64,000 nucleotides of DNA from Odobenus rosmarus divergens (taxonomy: Eukaryota; Chordata; Mammalia; Carnivora; Odobenidae). Positions 34,874 to 45,480 of the stretch are shown here, one piece after another. Under the pieces are notes generated by a model. That model was not told where the DNA came from, ran no database searches, and saw nothing but the letters and a program-made list of their open reading frames with translations. Each line of letters starts with the position of its first letter. Position 1 is the stretch's first letter. Location of the stretch: assembly GCF_000321225.1 (NCBI RefSeq), contig NW_004450465.1, positions 2,814,215 through 2,878,214 of the forward strand, in the 5' to 3' direction. The position numbers and the translations under genes are program-made.

Positions 34874-35539
34874 CACTGTGAGAGCAAAAGGAAAGGCTTC
34901 AACCCATCCAGAAAATGTACACACGGTAACAAGAACATATTGCTTCACACATCCAAAGTGGCAGCTATATGAATGCAGTTCAGCTGTAGGTGTTCAAAGG
35001 GTCCAGAGGGAGAAGGTCTGAGGGCCTCTGGAGACCAAAACAGTTTTTCCAGGATGATGGACCTGACAAATTAGACATTGCTGGTAGACGGTTTTAGCCA
35101 TTTTATAGAATTTTCCCCACTAATGTCTACTTATAATTTAAGTCATCTGAACTGCACTGTGGTGGGTAAGGAATGCAAAAACCAAAAAATGGGGTTTGTC
35201 AGGGAACTGGGAAGAACAAAGCGGCTGTCCTGGTTTTCTCATAGCCCTGACTCTTCATTTAACTTACAGCCAGTTTACCACCTTAATTTTCCTGACTTAA
35301 GGGCAGACTGTTGCCATGTTATAAGGACATGAGGATAGCAATAGTCTGGCAATGTGGGGCTATGTTTTGCAGAAGCAGAAGGGACTTCATCTGCATGAGT
35401 CACAATCTTTATAGAATCTGTTGTTGCTACCTTGTGCAGAAGTCAGGTGGATCACGCATTAAAAGTTCTTTTCAAGGACTTCTTTTCCACAAACCTATAA
35501 CTTTCTTTTTAAAGTTAGATTTTGTCTTAAGTTTTCCTT

Positions 35540-35663
35540 TTTTATTTTATTTTATTTATTAAAAAAATTTTATTTATAAGTAATTTCTACACCACATGTG
35601 GGGCTCACACAACCCAGAGATCATGAGTCCCATGCTCCACCGACTGAGCCAGCCAAGCGCCCC
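35540..35663 (-). mobile_element. Short SINEC-type element, older subfamily, minus strand
   Basis: TTTATTTATTAAAAAAATTT, AAGTAATTTCTACACCACAT, GTGGGGCTCACACAACCCAG and a head CTGAGCCAGCCAAGCGCCCC. It lacks the GA-rich tract of the longer type. Target duplication TTAAGTTTTC before (from 35528) and after (from 35664). Confidence 0.85.
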
Positions 35664-36530
35664 TTAAGTTTTCTCTTTTTAAATAACCAGTCTTACTTTA
35701 AGACAAAGTTACTTTCTTTTTCCTCAACAAAAATGTTTTCTTTTTTCATGCTTTTCCTTACCAAAACATACATCCTACTTTCCTGGCATATAAAATTATT
35801 TCCCTTATTATTTCCAGTAGTCCTAATTATATTAATTAGAAGTTGTAACTCTCAGACCCTTAATTTCCAGTGAACACTTTTCAGTAAGCCATTGTGAACT
35901 TTACACCGGTATTCTTTAGATTTGCAAATTTATGAATATATTCATAATTTTTAGAAGCATATGCTTTTTTCAGTTTTCCAGTGTAGCACTAGCACATTGA
36001 AATATCTTTTAGTTTCTTTGTAATAAGAAGCCAAAAGTAGATAAACCTATGTTCACTAATTAATGTTTTAGTATTTTTATCTTATTTGGAAATCATCTAG
36101 ATATTTAAAGAATTTAACCTATCATTTAACCTCATTCAGTAAAACTTTAAGGTCTTAGGTTACCCAAAAATATTTGGGAAAGTTACTTAAGTAGACATTG
36201 CTGAAAAGTTCATTTATAAACTTATCTTGCTTTTATTTAATTCACTTGTTTTCAGTAATTATGTTTAGATTACCTACAAAACTTCATTAAACATTGGACA
36301 ACTTATTGCAAGCTATTATTTTTTCGGTGGTCAATCTTAGAAGAGATCACATGAACTTATTTGGCTAGGAAATTCAGGTAGAATAAAAGTTTTATATTTA
36401 ATGCTGATAACCCTAAAGACATGTCTGTTTTAATTAAACCATAAACCTTAAACTAGCTTTTATATTGAATATTTTCCCAGATCACATGAACTTGAAAAAA
36501 AATTGGGTTAGTTTCTATCTTTTTGAGGAT

Positions 36531-36557
36531 TTTATTTTTTTAAAGATTTTATTTACT

Positions 36558-36602
<45 letters not shown>

Positions 36603-36756
36603 AAGTCACGCTCCTGCAAGTGGGGGGTAAGGGCAGAGGAAGAACCTGACTCCCTACTGAGCAGGGAGCCCAACCTAGTTCTTGATCCCAGGACCCTGAG
36701 GTCATGACCTGAGCCTAAGGCAGATGCTCAACTGACTGAGCCACCCAGGCGCCCCT
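36531..36756 (-). mobile_element. SINEC with expanded (GA)n, minus strand
   Basis: AAAGATTTTATTTACTTGCG, then a (GA)n run of about 40 bases, GATCCCAGGACCCTGAGGTC, GAGCCACCCAGGCGCCCC head. The (GA)n is an expansion of the native purine tract. Confidence 0.93.
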
Positions 36757-36770
36757 TTTCAAGTATTTTT

Positions 36771-36821
36771 TTTTTTACTTTTTTTTAAATTAACATATAA
36801 TGTACTATTTGTTTCAGGGGT
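36771..36821 (-). mobile_element. Very short L1 3'-tail insertion
   Basis: Poly-T, then TTAACATATAATGTACTATT and GTTTCAGGGG, the extreme 3' end of L1 in reverse, about 50 bp long. A short duplication of the TCAAGTA(T/C)TT type precedes (near 36760) and follows (near 36822) it. Confidence 0.75.
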
Positions 36822-37326
36822 CAAGTACTTTAAATTGTCCAGTCCTTACAAATGCTTGTCTTTAAACCCACTACATAGAGAGCTCTTTCACAAATTAATT
36901 TTAGCAATATCCTCTAGAGGTAGAGCAATAACTCACATTTATAACATATATACAAACACACAGATGCAAAGATCTTACAGTTACTAATATTTGTGGAGAA
37001 GATTCTTAAGGGAACTGTGCTCAAGTTTGGGAACAAGTGCCCCTTTAGCAGTTTGTATTTGAAGAAGGCCTCTTTCCCTTTTTTCTTTTGGTCTTAGGTG
37101 ATTGTGGGCTGTGTTTACATTTCAAAGACATGATAAGATGTTTAGCTTCAAGGAACAATGAAAGAGTAGAAGTTTCTGTAAGGAGGTTTCCTAAGGCCAA
37201 TAATTTACTAACCTTTTGAGAGGAACTAGGGAAGTCTGGGGATTGGCAAGAAATAGATGAATTTTGAATTGCCTCTAGAACTGATTTTTATTTTACAAAA
37301 GATTTGTAAGATAAGGATAGTTGCTC

Positions 37327-37608
37327 TCATTTCCTCAAAGAATTGGGTTGTAACTTAAATGACATCAAAGGTTGATCTACCTGCCCTACTGCATCATCCT
37401 CAATTTGTTTCTTTCCCTCTGGGGACATAGTTTTAATTTTAAATATTTTTGGCCATATTGAATAACCTCCCTCCACCCCTTTGGGTTTAAGACAGGTCCC
37501 CAAAGAGGGTGCAGAGGATATTACCTTCCCCAAATCCAGAGTCACCCCCAAAGACAGCCAAAAGAGAGAACCAACAACCAGGGTTGTCCCTGGCAGGCAG
37601 AAAGCCAA
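37327..37608 (-). other. 93-codon open frame in the gag zone of the provirus
   Basis: Unrecognised minus-strand frame just downstream of the nested LTR-like block. Its place in the element fits a gag remnant, but no nucleocapsid zinc knuckle or major homology region was seen. It may belong to the outer provirus or to the nested element. Confidence 0.35.
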
Positions 37609-37659
37609 GCCCAGTTATGCAAAATGAGACAAGACAGCATGGCTATCTGTGGGAGAGAA

Positions 37660-38370
37660 AGTGATGCAGGCTGGCTGGGTCTGAGGACCCAGAAGGGGTT
37701 CTGCAGGACCAGTCAAAAGCGTCCTTGGTTTCGAGAGGGATAGAAATCAAACTCAGGCAGAGAGGAAGTGAGAGCAGAGTTTACTGAATAGTGTAAGTGA
37801 TAGAGCATAGCAGACGGAGCATCTGGGAGACTCACAAAGGGAAGGAGAGAGAGTCTTGTTTTTGCTTGGGGTCTGGGGGTTTATTGAGGTTGGTGGTCTG
37901 GTGTATGTATCCTCTCAGGCATCCAGGAACTGGTCAAAAAAGAACAAGTGCTCAGGTGTCCTTCATACGTCACTTACGCCCTGGAGCCAGGGGTCTTGGT
38001 GTCAAGGTGTCTGGAGTCAGGGGTCTTGGGAAAGGGTACAAGATGCCTCTGCCTGGTCATTCCTTAGATGTTATCTATTGTCCTGGAAGACTCCAAAGAA
38101 ATCATTAACTCCTTTACAAAGGAGTTACAAGGAAGACATATATTATCTGAACTATTAGCATGTGAAAAGTGGGGGTGCCCATCTGGGGTCCCCTCCTATG
38201 AAGGTAGATATGGGCTTGTCTGTAAGGCCATTGACTTGGAGGAATTTTGTTTACAGTTGTGTAGTCTTTTCAGAGTGGATAAATAATTTAGATTAGAATA
38301 AGTACTCAGAGGAGGAAAGAGGGGAGTAGTAGGTGTTACGTCACTCTTAGTCTTTTACGTTCCTCCCACG
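37660..38370 (-). repeat. LTR-like block nested in the provirus
   Basis: On the minus strand there is an AATAAACCCCCAGACC polyadenylation-signal region (signal at 37880-37885), followed by a pyrimidine-rich U5-like part (CTCTGCTCTCACTTCCTCTC). This is the layout of a gammaretroviral R-U5, and it differs from the provirus's own LTRs. A local repeat of GGAGCCAGGGGTCTTGG and GGAGTCAGGGGTCTTGG lies near 37983 and 38012. Exact ends were not found. Confidence 0.5.
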
Positions 38371-39186
38371 TCTTTAATTTTTCATTAGTCTTTTGCAATC
38401 AATCTTTCAATGAAACTATTTTGGAATCTTGAAACCTTTTGGAGGCGCTTGCTTGCCAATTAAAATAGGTAGCCCCTTCAGTTTAATTTGGGAACCCTTT
38501 CTTTCAAGTGTAATTCTCAAATGAATGATTTTATCTAATTGGAATATTTCCCATAATGGTTATTGTAATTTTATCTTGTTTTTAGGAAAATTTTGCCATT
38601 TTTATAGATAGTCACAGCTCCCTGCATCAGTTTTTAGACATGAGATAAGCAGGTGTTCCAGAAGGTTTCTTTAGAATTTAAGGATCCCATTAGCTAAGCC
38701 TTTATTTACACAAAACAAGTCAGACAAACGTGTACCTTCACACACCAGCAGTAACCAAAAGATGTCATTGTGGACTGGCCAAGAGAAGGCCATGTGCACC
38801 CCCAGCAATTCCCAGCATAGACGAAGTCAACAGACTCCATAAACAGAGACTGTGGATTGGAAATGGGGAAAGGATGAAAGCAGCAAATGCCAGGAAATGC
38901 GGAATACAGCTGGGAACTGGGGGAGGGATTCCAGTGTGGGACTGTGGACTGAACCAAGGGCTAGGGACAGGTGCTCTGTGAGAGCCTCCTGTCAGTCTAC
39001 ATTGACCCATTGACCTTGGACTGGGAAGCCAATTAGGTTGGTAGCTTGAGTGCAAAAAGAGCAGAGCTCAAACCAAGAGAGAGTCAACGACAGCCCGCAG
39101 AGATGGTGCAAAAGTGAACTCAAAAGGGTTTGCAAGGCATTATGTTTGTTTCTTATTGTCCCTGAGTGCTGGCAAAAGTTCACTTT

Positions 39187-39208
39187 GGATCCCATTGCTG
39201 CCACCAAA
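39187..39208 (-). other. Primer binding site candidate of the provirus
   Basis: Minus strand beside the CA end of the 5' LTR reads TTTGGTGGCAGCAATGGGAT. The TGG start and spacing after the LTR fit a tRNA primer site; the bases loosely resemble a leucine-tRNA type. The tRNA identity is uncertain. Confidence 0.55.
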
Positions 39209-39210
39209 TC

Positions 39211-39609
39211 TGTTAAAAACCAAAATTCAACCAGGTAAATCTGAGGCTCTAGTTGGCTTTATTAAATGATTCATGAATTAGGCAGCATCCCATCTAGCAA
39301 GTAGAGGGAGCTCCATTGAACTAAGCAAAAGAAAGGTCTTTAGAGGCAGAGAGAGGACATAACAAAGAGAAGAAACAAGTGTATTAACAAGGAATGCATT
39401 TCTTTGGCAAGGTTGCCCTCATAAGGGGAGTCAAAGGGGTCTATCAGTAAATTTTCTAATATTCACCTGGAAATTCCATGCTGATTGGTTAAAGCTAACA
39501 TTCCTAGGAGGTTGAAACTGGAGTTAGGTTAGGTATGAAGTCTTGGCTTACTGACTTGGGGTCTTAACCTAAGTGACACCGTTTTGGGCCTGTGGTTTCC
39601 TTTTTAATA
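39211..39609 (-). repeat. 5' LTR of the class I provirus
   Basis: Collinear with 32668-33060 and slightly longer. It begins (plus view) TGTTAAAAACCAAAATTCAA and ends TGTGGTTTCCTTTTTAATA, so the terminal TG has mutated to TA on the minus strand. Confidence 0.85.
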
Positions 39610-39617
39610 CAACCCTA

Positions 39618-39705
39618 AAGCTGGAAAACTAGAGTGTAATCTCATTTTACAGATGGAAAAATAGAGCCTAGGGAGGTAAAGTGAGTTGCATAAGTCAATG
39701 CCGCC
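39618..39705 (-). repeat. MIR fragment, antisense
   Basis: AATCTCATTTTACAGATGGA, AAAATAGAGCCTAGGGAGGT, AAAGTGAGTTGCATAAGTCA: the reverse view of the MIR core. Confidence 0.65.
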
Positions 39706-41049
39706 CCCAGACAGAGTTTGTCACAAACTGTCCTACCTTCCCTTCTATTCTTTTAAGGGCCCATTCATCTTTCCCCCAAATCATTTACTCTCTCCTGAGA
39801 GGCCTGCATCCCTCCCTCCTCTTTCCCTATTAAGATGGTATTTAATCCTGAATTCTAAAGCCACCTCTGGGATTCACTCATTTTCCTTGCGTATCTCCTG
39901 TGACTACATAAGGAGTAGATGCTAATAATTCGTTTTTCTCCTGTGAATCTCTCTTTCATCACAGGCGTCTCAGCTGAGAACTCAGAAGGGTAGAAGGAAA
40001 ACGATGTTTTTCTCTCCTGAAAGGCAGATCTAGATTAAAAAAAAAAACACCCTGGGAGACCTCTACCCATCGGAGGTCTTTGTGCCTGTAGCACCCACTT
40101 GAGGGGTTGTACTGATGCGCAGGTTGACAAAGGAATGGAATTTAAAATAGCCCTTTCTCTCCGGAGGGAGGGACATGTACCGTACTGGGCGGCAGATTGT
40201 TTGCCTGGAAGTGACTTCCCTTTTGCAGGAAGTTCCTTTCCCTTGCTCCCTTCTTTCCTGAACTCCGGATTCTGTTGCATTATTTTTCCTCAGGGTCCTT
40301 TCCGTTTCTGCCTAATGAGACCGGTGGTAGCTGAGCGTGTGATTGACACTCGGTATGTACAGCTTGTATTCATCTTCCTGAGAAAGGGCATTGCGCAAGA
40401 AAGGATTGCCAAGGGCAACTGTGTTGGCATTTCTGGGAGCCCCACAGCATTCCCAGCAGCTCCGTTCCCGCCCCAGGGGAAGGAAACACCGCTGGTGACC
40501 AGTGGGTGGAGGGAGGCGGGGCTTCGAAAGTAATTAAAATATTCATATGCAGAGAGACCTTGAGTTCTTTGCTCATTGCCCATTTAGACCTCTTTACTTT
40601 TTACCCACATACGGTTTTCCTGATTTCCAGGACACAAAGCCAAGTCTAGGCTGGAGGGAAATACTTTTGGAGTACAATCAAATCAGTTGCAAATGAGTTA
40701 CAACATCTCAATTGCTTTAATAGATCAAACAAAACTTCACTGTGTATTCCAGGCACCAGAACTGATCCCCCTCAGTGGAGTTCCCCAGCTCAAAAAAATG
40801 CAAATCTTTGGCCTGCCTATAGCGAGGTCCTAAGCAATGCCCTTGAGGGCTTAACCAGGACGCAGTACCTTGGAAGAGAGCTCCCTGAGCATGCGGCTTG
40901 CCAGGATGGTGTAACTAGCAAGCTAGCTGGAACAGGCTCTCTTGCTTCAGGCCAGTGAATACTTATATGTCAGGCCAGAAGTAAGGAAAATTGATTTTAC
41001 TTACTTTGTACCCTGTGTATTGCCTGCGGAGAGGGTGGGCAAGTGAAGC

Positions 41050-41052
<3 letters not shown>
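39706..41052. other. Repeat-poor, moderately GC-rich stretch
   Basis: No SINE, L1 or LTR recognised. The part 40080-40540 is the most GC-rich of this neighbourhood and carries overlapping frames on both strands (40099-40533 plus, 144 codons; 40290-40583 minus, 97 codons) with no domain. It could be an exon-free conserved element or simply unique sequence. Confidence 0.35.

Positions 41053-41089
<37 letters not shown>
41053..41089. repeat. (GT)n microsatellite
   Basis: About 17 uninterrupted GT units. Candidate length-polymorphic marker. Confidence 0.95.
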
Positions 41090-41339
41090 GGTAGCTCAGT
41101 TGGTAGTTCCAGCAAGGCTTGCTGCCCATACCCTCCCTCTTCCTCCTTTCCAGCTTCTCTCCCTGTTCTATCTTCAGAACAGAATTCTGTGTGCTGCACA
41201 TAAATGTGCATAGGATAGGCACACGCCTCCGTGTCTCAAGTGGGTCCCTTTTAATTTAGCTGGATGGTCCTTCAAATTCAACCTTCAAAAGCAGGTGGAG
41301 TGAATAGAGATTTATAGGACGATCTTTCAAATTGAAAAA

Positions 41340-41713
41340 AAAAACCACCTCCATTTGATTGATAAAAAAAGTTTACTGATTGATACAAAATAAACTGTAC
41401 ACACTTAAAGTATACAATTTGATAAGTCTAGACATATGTATATACCCGTGAACTCATCAGCATAATCAAGATAATGGGCATATTCATCACCTCCAAGAGT
41501 TTCCTCTTGCCCTTTGTAACCTACCCCTCTCCTCTCTTCCTGGCCCCCACTCACACCGTTCCCACACTCTAGGCAACCACAGATCTGCTTTCTTTCATAT
41601 TAGATTTGTCTTCATCTTCTAGAAATTTATATAAATGGAATCACACATGTATACTCTTTTTTGTCTGGCTCCTTTCACTCTAATGATTTTGAGATTTATC
41701 TATGTTGACCGAA
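41340..41713 (-). repeat. Old L1 3'-region sequence, antisense
   Basis: AAAGTATACAATTTGATAAG, CTAGGCAACCACAGATCTGC, TATATAAATGGAATCACACA and TTTTGAGATTTATCTATGTT are the reverse view of an old L1 3' region. The RPS6 retrocopy is inserted at its right end. Confidence 0.7.
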
Positions 41714-42539
41714 TTTTTTTTTTTATGTCTGATCTTATGTATTGGTTACTCTTAGAAAAATCTCATTTTTGACTGGACCTCAGACTTAGAGGTAGAAGCT
41801 CCCAGAGTGGACAGCTTCCATCTCTTGGCAGTCTGTTCCTGGTGTCTTTCTTTGGCTTTTTTCATTCTCTTGGCCAAAAGTTTAACATATTTTGCAGCCT
41901 CTTATTTTTCTTAATATGTTATTTCTCCAGAGCAATATGCTGACGTTTGTGTCACATGATCGGTGAGTAACAAGACATTGAATCTTGTGTACTTTGGTTC
42001 TAGGTTTCTTACTGTCTTTGTTCAGGGGCGAGAACCACACACTGGCAGGCATAATCTTCTTTAGAGAGATCGGAAAGTTTGCGGATTCTGCTAGCTCTTT
42101 TGGGTCCCAGGCGACAGGGCATGGTAATATCAGTGAGTCCAGGAATATCCTCCCCCCCCCTTTTTTTTTTTTTTACAGTAACCAAGTTGAGAACACTAAG
42201 ATTGACATCCACAGTGCAACCTGGAACAGATTTGTGCTTTCTTTCTTCAGTCTTCCTTGGTCTGTAACAGGAATGCCGTGTAGCAGGCAGACACGGCCAT
42301 AGGTCAAGACACCCTGCTTCATGGGGAAGCCTTCTTTGTCATTCCCACTACTGACTGGGACCACACAACCCTTCCATTCTTCACCCAGAGCATCAGCAGC
42401 AACTTCTGTGGTCATATGCTTCTCATAAATTTGCATTTATTGTTCCCTTCAACGAGTTTCTGGCAGCCAGTAGCTAGGAAAGAGAAGTTCAGCTTCACCC
42501 TGAAGCAGCCGACCACCTCTGAGGTGCCATGAAAAAGAG
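41714..42539 (-). pseudogene. RPS6P: Processed pseudogene of ribosomal protein S6
   Basis: RPS6 is a component of the 40S ribosomal subunit. The minus strand carries an intronless copy of essentially the whole mRNA: a 5' UTR (GCACCTCAGAGGTGG near 42515-42530), a body translating in pieces to RPS6 ([34 protein letters not shown]), the stop at 41763-41765, a 3' UTR, and a poly-A (plus-strand T run) ending at 41714. The start codon is GTG instead of ATG (42496-42498). Frameshifts split it: open pieces at 42173-42436 and 42009-42212 lie in different frames. Direct repeats CTATGTTGACCGAA (41700-41713) and CTATGTTGAGTGAA (42540-42553) are the target-site duplication. It was made by L1-type retrotransposition and is not expected to make protein. 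Confidence 0.95.
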
Positions 42540-42869
42540 CTATGTTGAGTGAACTTTGTTAGTTTGTAACTTTCAAAGAATTGGTCAATTTAAAAATTGT
42601 TAAATTTATTGGCATAAAGTTGATCATACTAGTTCCTTATAATTCTTTTAATATTTGTAGAATTTAGGGTATAGTCACCTCTGTCATTTCTAATACTATT
42701 AATTTTTGTTTTCTCTGGTTTTTCCCCTTGATAATTCTGTTTAGAGGTTCTTCAATTTTATTGATATTCTCAAACAAGCAGCTTTTGGTTTCTTTGATTT
42801 CTCTACTGTTTTTCTAGTTTCTGTTCATTGATTTTTGCTCTGATATTTATTCCTTCCTTCCACTTCACT

Positions 42870-43073
42870 TTTTTAAAAAAAGATTTTATTTATTTATTTG
42901 AGAGAGAAAGAATGAGAAAGAGAGAGAGAGCACATGAGAGGGGGGAGGGTCAGAGGGAGAAGCAGACTCCCTCCTGAGCAGGGAGCCCAATGCAGGATTC
43001 GATCCTGGGACTCCAGGATCATGACCTGAGCCTAAGGCAGTGGCCCAACCAAATGAGCCACCCAGGCGCCCCT
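42870..43073 (-). mobile_element. SINEC, minus strand
   Basis: AAAAAAAGATTTTATTTATT, GAGGGTCAGAGGGAGAAGCA, CGATCCTGGGACTCCAGGAT and GAGCCACCCAGGCGCCCC head. The target duplication is short and imperfect (TCACTTTTT / CTACTTTTA). Confidence 0.94.
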
Positions 43074-43324
43074 CCTACTTTTAATTCCTTGTTTAAGTTG
43101 CTTTTCTTTTTTAAAGTTCGTAAAGTGGAAGCTGAAGTCATTGATTTGAGAACTTTTTTCTTTCTAATATAGGTAGTTACTACTGTATATTTATCTCTAA
43201 GGACTGCTGTAGCTGTATGCCACATGTTTCTATACTGTTTTTCTTTTTTTTCATTTTAAAATACTTCCTAATTTCTCTTTGATTTCTTTTTTGACCCATA
43301 AATTATTTAGAAGTTTATTACTCA

Positions 43325-43385
43325 TACACCTTAAATATATATAATGTTGTGTCAATTATACCTAAACAAAACTGTCAAAAATGTA
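43325..43385 (+). mobile_element. Very short L1 3'-tail insertion, plus strand
   Basis: TACACCTTAAATATATATAA and TTATACCTAAACAAAACTGT align with the last 60 bp of the L1 at 31160-31955. Flanks TATTACTCA (43316-43324) and TATTACTTA (43386-43394) look like a 9-bp target duplication with one mismatch. Confidence 0.65.
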
Positions 43386-43964
43386 TATTACTTAGTTTCC
43401 AAATATTTGGGGATTTTCCAGGTATCTTGCTGTTATTGGTTTCAAATTTAATTCCATTGTGGTCAGAGGAATACTTTATATGACATGAATCCTCTTAAAT
43501 TGACACAGATTTGTTGTATTGCTCAGAATGTGGTTTATGTTCTGTGTGCAATTGAAAAGAATATGAATTCTGTTGTGTGGAATGTTCTAGAAATATCAGT
43601 TAGGTCAAGCTGATAGTGTTGTTCAAGATATCTGTATCTTAACTGATTTTCTGTCTACTTTTCCTAGTAGAATTATTGAGAGATAGAGATTGAAATCTGC
43701 AATTATAATTATAGATTTGAGAAATTTGTTCTAAAGTTCCGTCAAATTTTTGTTTCATGCATTTTTGAAGCTCTGTTATTAGATATATACATTTTTGGAA
43801 TTGTTATGTCCTCCAGAAGAATTGACGGACTCCTTTATCATTATGTAATGAGCTTCTTTATCCCTGGCAAAATTCTTTATTCTAAAATCTGTGTGGTATT
43901 AAAATAGTCACACTAGCTTTATTTTGATTAGTGTTAATATGGTATATCTTTCCCCATCTATATT

Positions 43965-44450
43965 GTTTCCTATTGCTGCTAAAACAAATGACTACAAACT
44001 TGGTGACCTTAAACAACAAAAATTTGTTATTTTATAGTTCTGGAGGTCAAAAGTCCAAAATTGGTCTCCTTGGGCTAAAGTCAAGGTGTCATCAGGGTTG
44101 GTTCCTTCTGGAAGCTCTAGAAAAGCAATTGTTTCCTTTCCTTTTCTAGTTTCTAGATGCCTTGGCTCTTGGCTTCTTCCTCCATCTTTATAGCCAACAG
44201 CATAGTGTCATTACATCCTCTTAATTATCTGTTTCTATTGTCACATGGCTTTCTCTGGTTCTGACCCTTCTGCCTCTCTCTTATAAGGACTCTCATGATT
44301 ACAATAGGTCCATTTGAATAATTTCCTCATCTCAAGATCCTTAATGACATCCTTTTGCCATGTAAGGTAACGTGTTCAGAGGTTCTAGGGATTAGGATGT
44401 GGATATCTTTCAGGGGACCATTATTTAGCCTACCATACCATTCTTTTCCT
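43965..44450 (-). repeat. MaLR-type (MLT1-like) LTR, antisense
   Basis: Begins CTATTGCTGCTAAAACAAAT, then TTATTTTATAGTTCTGGAGG, TCCTTGGGCTAAAGTCAAGG, GGTTGGTTCCTTCTGGAAGC, CTCATCTCAAGATCCTTAAT and GGACCATTATTTAGCCTACC: the reverse view of an MLT1-type LTR. Confidence 0.75.
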
Positions 44451-44654
44451 TTTAACCTGTTAGTTTCTTATATTTAAAGTAGGTTTATGGTAGGAAGCAA
44501 GTTCTTCTTTTAAAATCCTTTTAATTACAGTGTTTAGGCTATTTATATTTAATGTGACTATTGATAAAGGTGAATTTAAATCTTCCCTTTGCTTTGTGTT
44601 TGCTATTTGCCTCATCTGTTCTTTGTTCTCTTTTTCTTCTTTTGTGCCCTTAGT

Positions 44655-44992
44655 CTGCCATAATAAAATGCCACAGACTGGGTAGCTTAAAAACAATAGA
44701 AATTTACTTCCAATGGTTCCAGAGACTAGAAGTCTGAAATAGGGTACCTGCATGATTGGGTGAAAACACTCTTCTCAGTTGCAGACTTCTTGTCCTGTCC
44801 TGACCTGATAGAAGTAGATAGGGATATCTCAAAAGTCTCTTTTCTAAGGGCATCAGTCCCATTCATGAAGGCTCTGCCCTCATGATCTAATCACGTCTCA
44901 AAGGCCCCAACTTCCAATACCATCATCTTGGATATTAGGGTTTTGACATACGAATTTTGGAGGGATACATTCAGACCATAGCATGCCCTTCT
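44655..44992 (-). repeat. MaLR-type (MST/MLT1-like) LTR, antisense
   Basis: CCATAATAAAATGCCACAGA, CTGGGTAGCTTAAAAACAAT, TGCCCTCATGATCTAATCAC, GTCTCAAAGGCCCCAACTTC and TTTTGACATACGAATTTTGG follow the reversed MST/MLT1 consensus. Confidence 0.8.
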
Positions 44993-45480
44993 TTTGGATT
45001 ATTTTTGATGATTCCATTTCATCTCTGTTTTTGGATTGCTGTAACTCTGTTGTATTTTTTAGTGTTTGCTTTGTGGTTTATAGTAAACATCTTTAACTTA
45101 TCACAATATATGCTCATGTGATATACCATTTCAAATACAATATTAGAACCTTACTATGGTATACTTTTATTTCTTCCTCTTGACCTCTCTGCTATATTAT
45201 TTACATTCTATTTTTACATACATTATAAGCCTCAATGTTTTTTCTTTAAAGTCAATTATCATTCCAAGAGATTTAAAAAATAAGGAAAAACATCTGACTT
45301 TCATTTACATAGTTATACTTTCTGGCGCTCTTTATCTCCATATGTATATCCAGATTTCTAGCTGATAAAATTTTCTATCTGCCTGAGTTACTTTATTTGA
45401 TATTTCTTATAGTTATGGTCTGCTGGTAATGTCTTCTTTCAGCTTTTATAGCTCTGAAAAAACAATTATTTCATATTTTT

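Larger units (their letters stand above)
32668..39609 (-). mobile_element. Class I endogenous retrovirus (gammaretrovirus-like), decayed provirus
   Basis: Two direct LTR copies (32668-33060 and 39211-39609) flank a 6.15-kb interior. On the minus strand the order is 5' LTR, a primer-binding-site candidate, a leader and possible gag zone, pol with integrase remnant, transmembrane-envelope remnant, polypurine tract, 3' LTR. The envelope and integrase remnants resemble gammaretroviral types, which supports class I (ERV1). The LTRs differ at roughly one base in five by eye, so the insertion is old. Interior insertions include three SINEs, one L1 tail and another LTR. No target-site duplication was found (ATAAATC on the left, CAACCC on the right). 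All frames are broken. Confidence 0.85.

Noticed and set aside
36555..36600. Regular GA-rich repeats that might suggest a repeat array of interest
   Set aside because: They are expansions of the native purine tract of a SINE. There are no unique spacers, so nothing like a CRISPR array.
37327..37608. Intact retroviral gag gene
   Set aside because: Only 93 codons, no zinc knuckle or major homology region, and in a decayed provirus. Kept only as an unassigned frame.
40099..40533. 144-codon plus-strand frame
   Set aside because: It overlaps long minus-strand frames in the same GC-rich patch, which is expected by chance where stop codons are rare. No domain seen.
41714..42539. Functional RPS6 gene or expressed retrogene
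   Set aside because: The start codon is lost and frameshifts break the frame, so a full RPS6 protein cannot be made.
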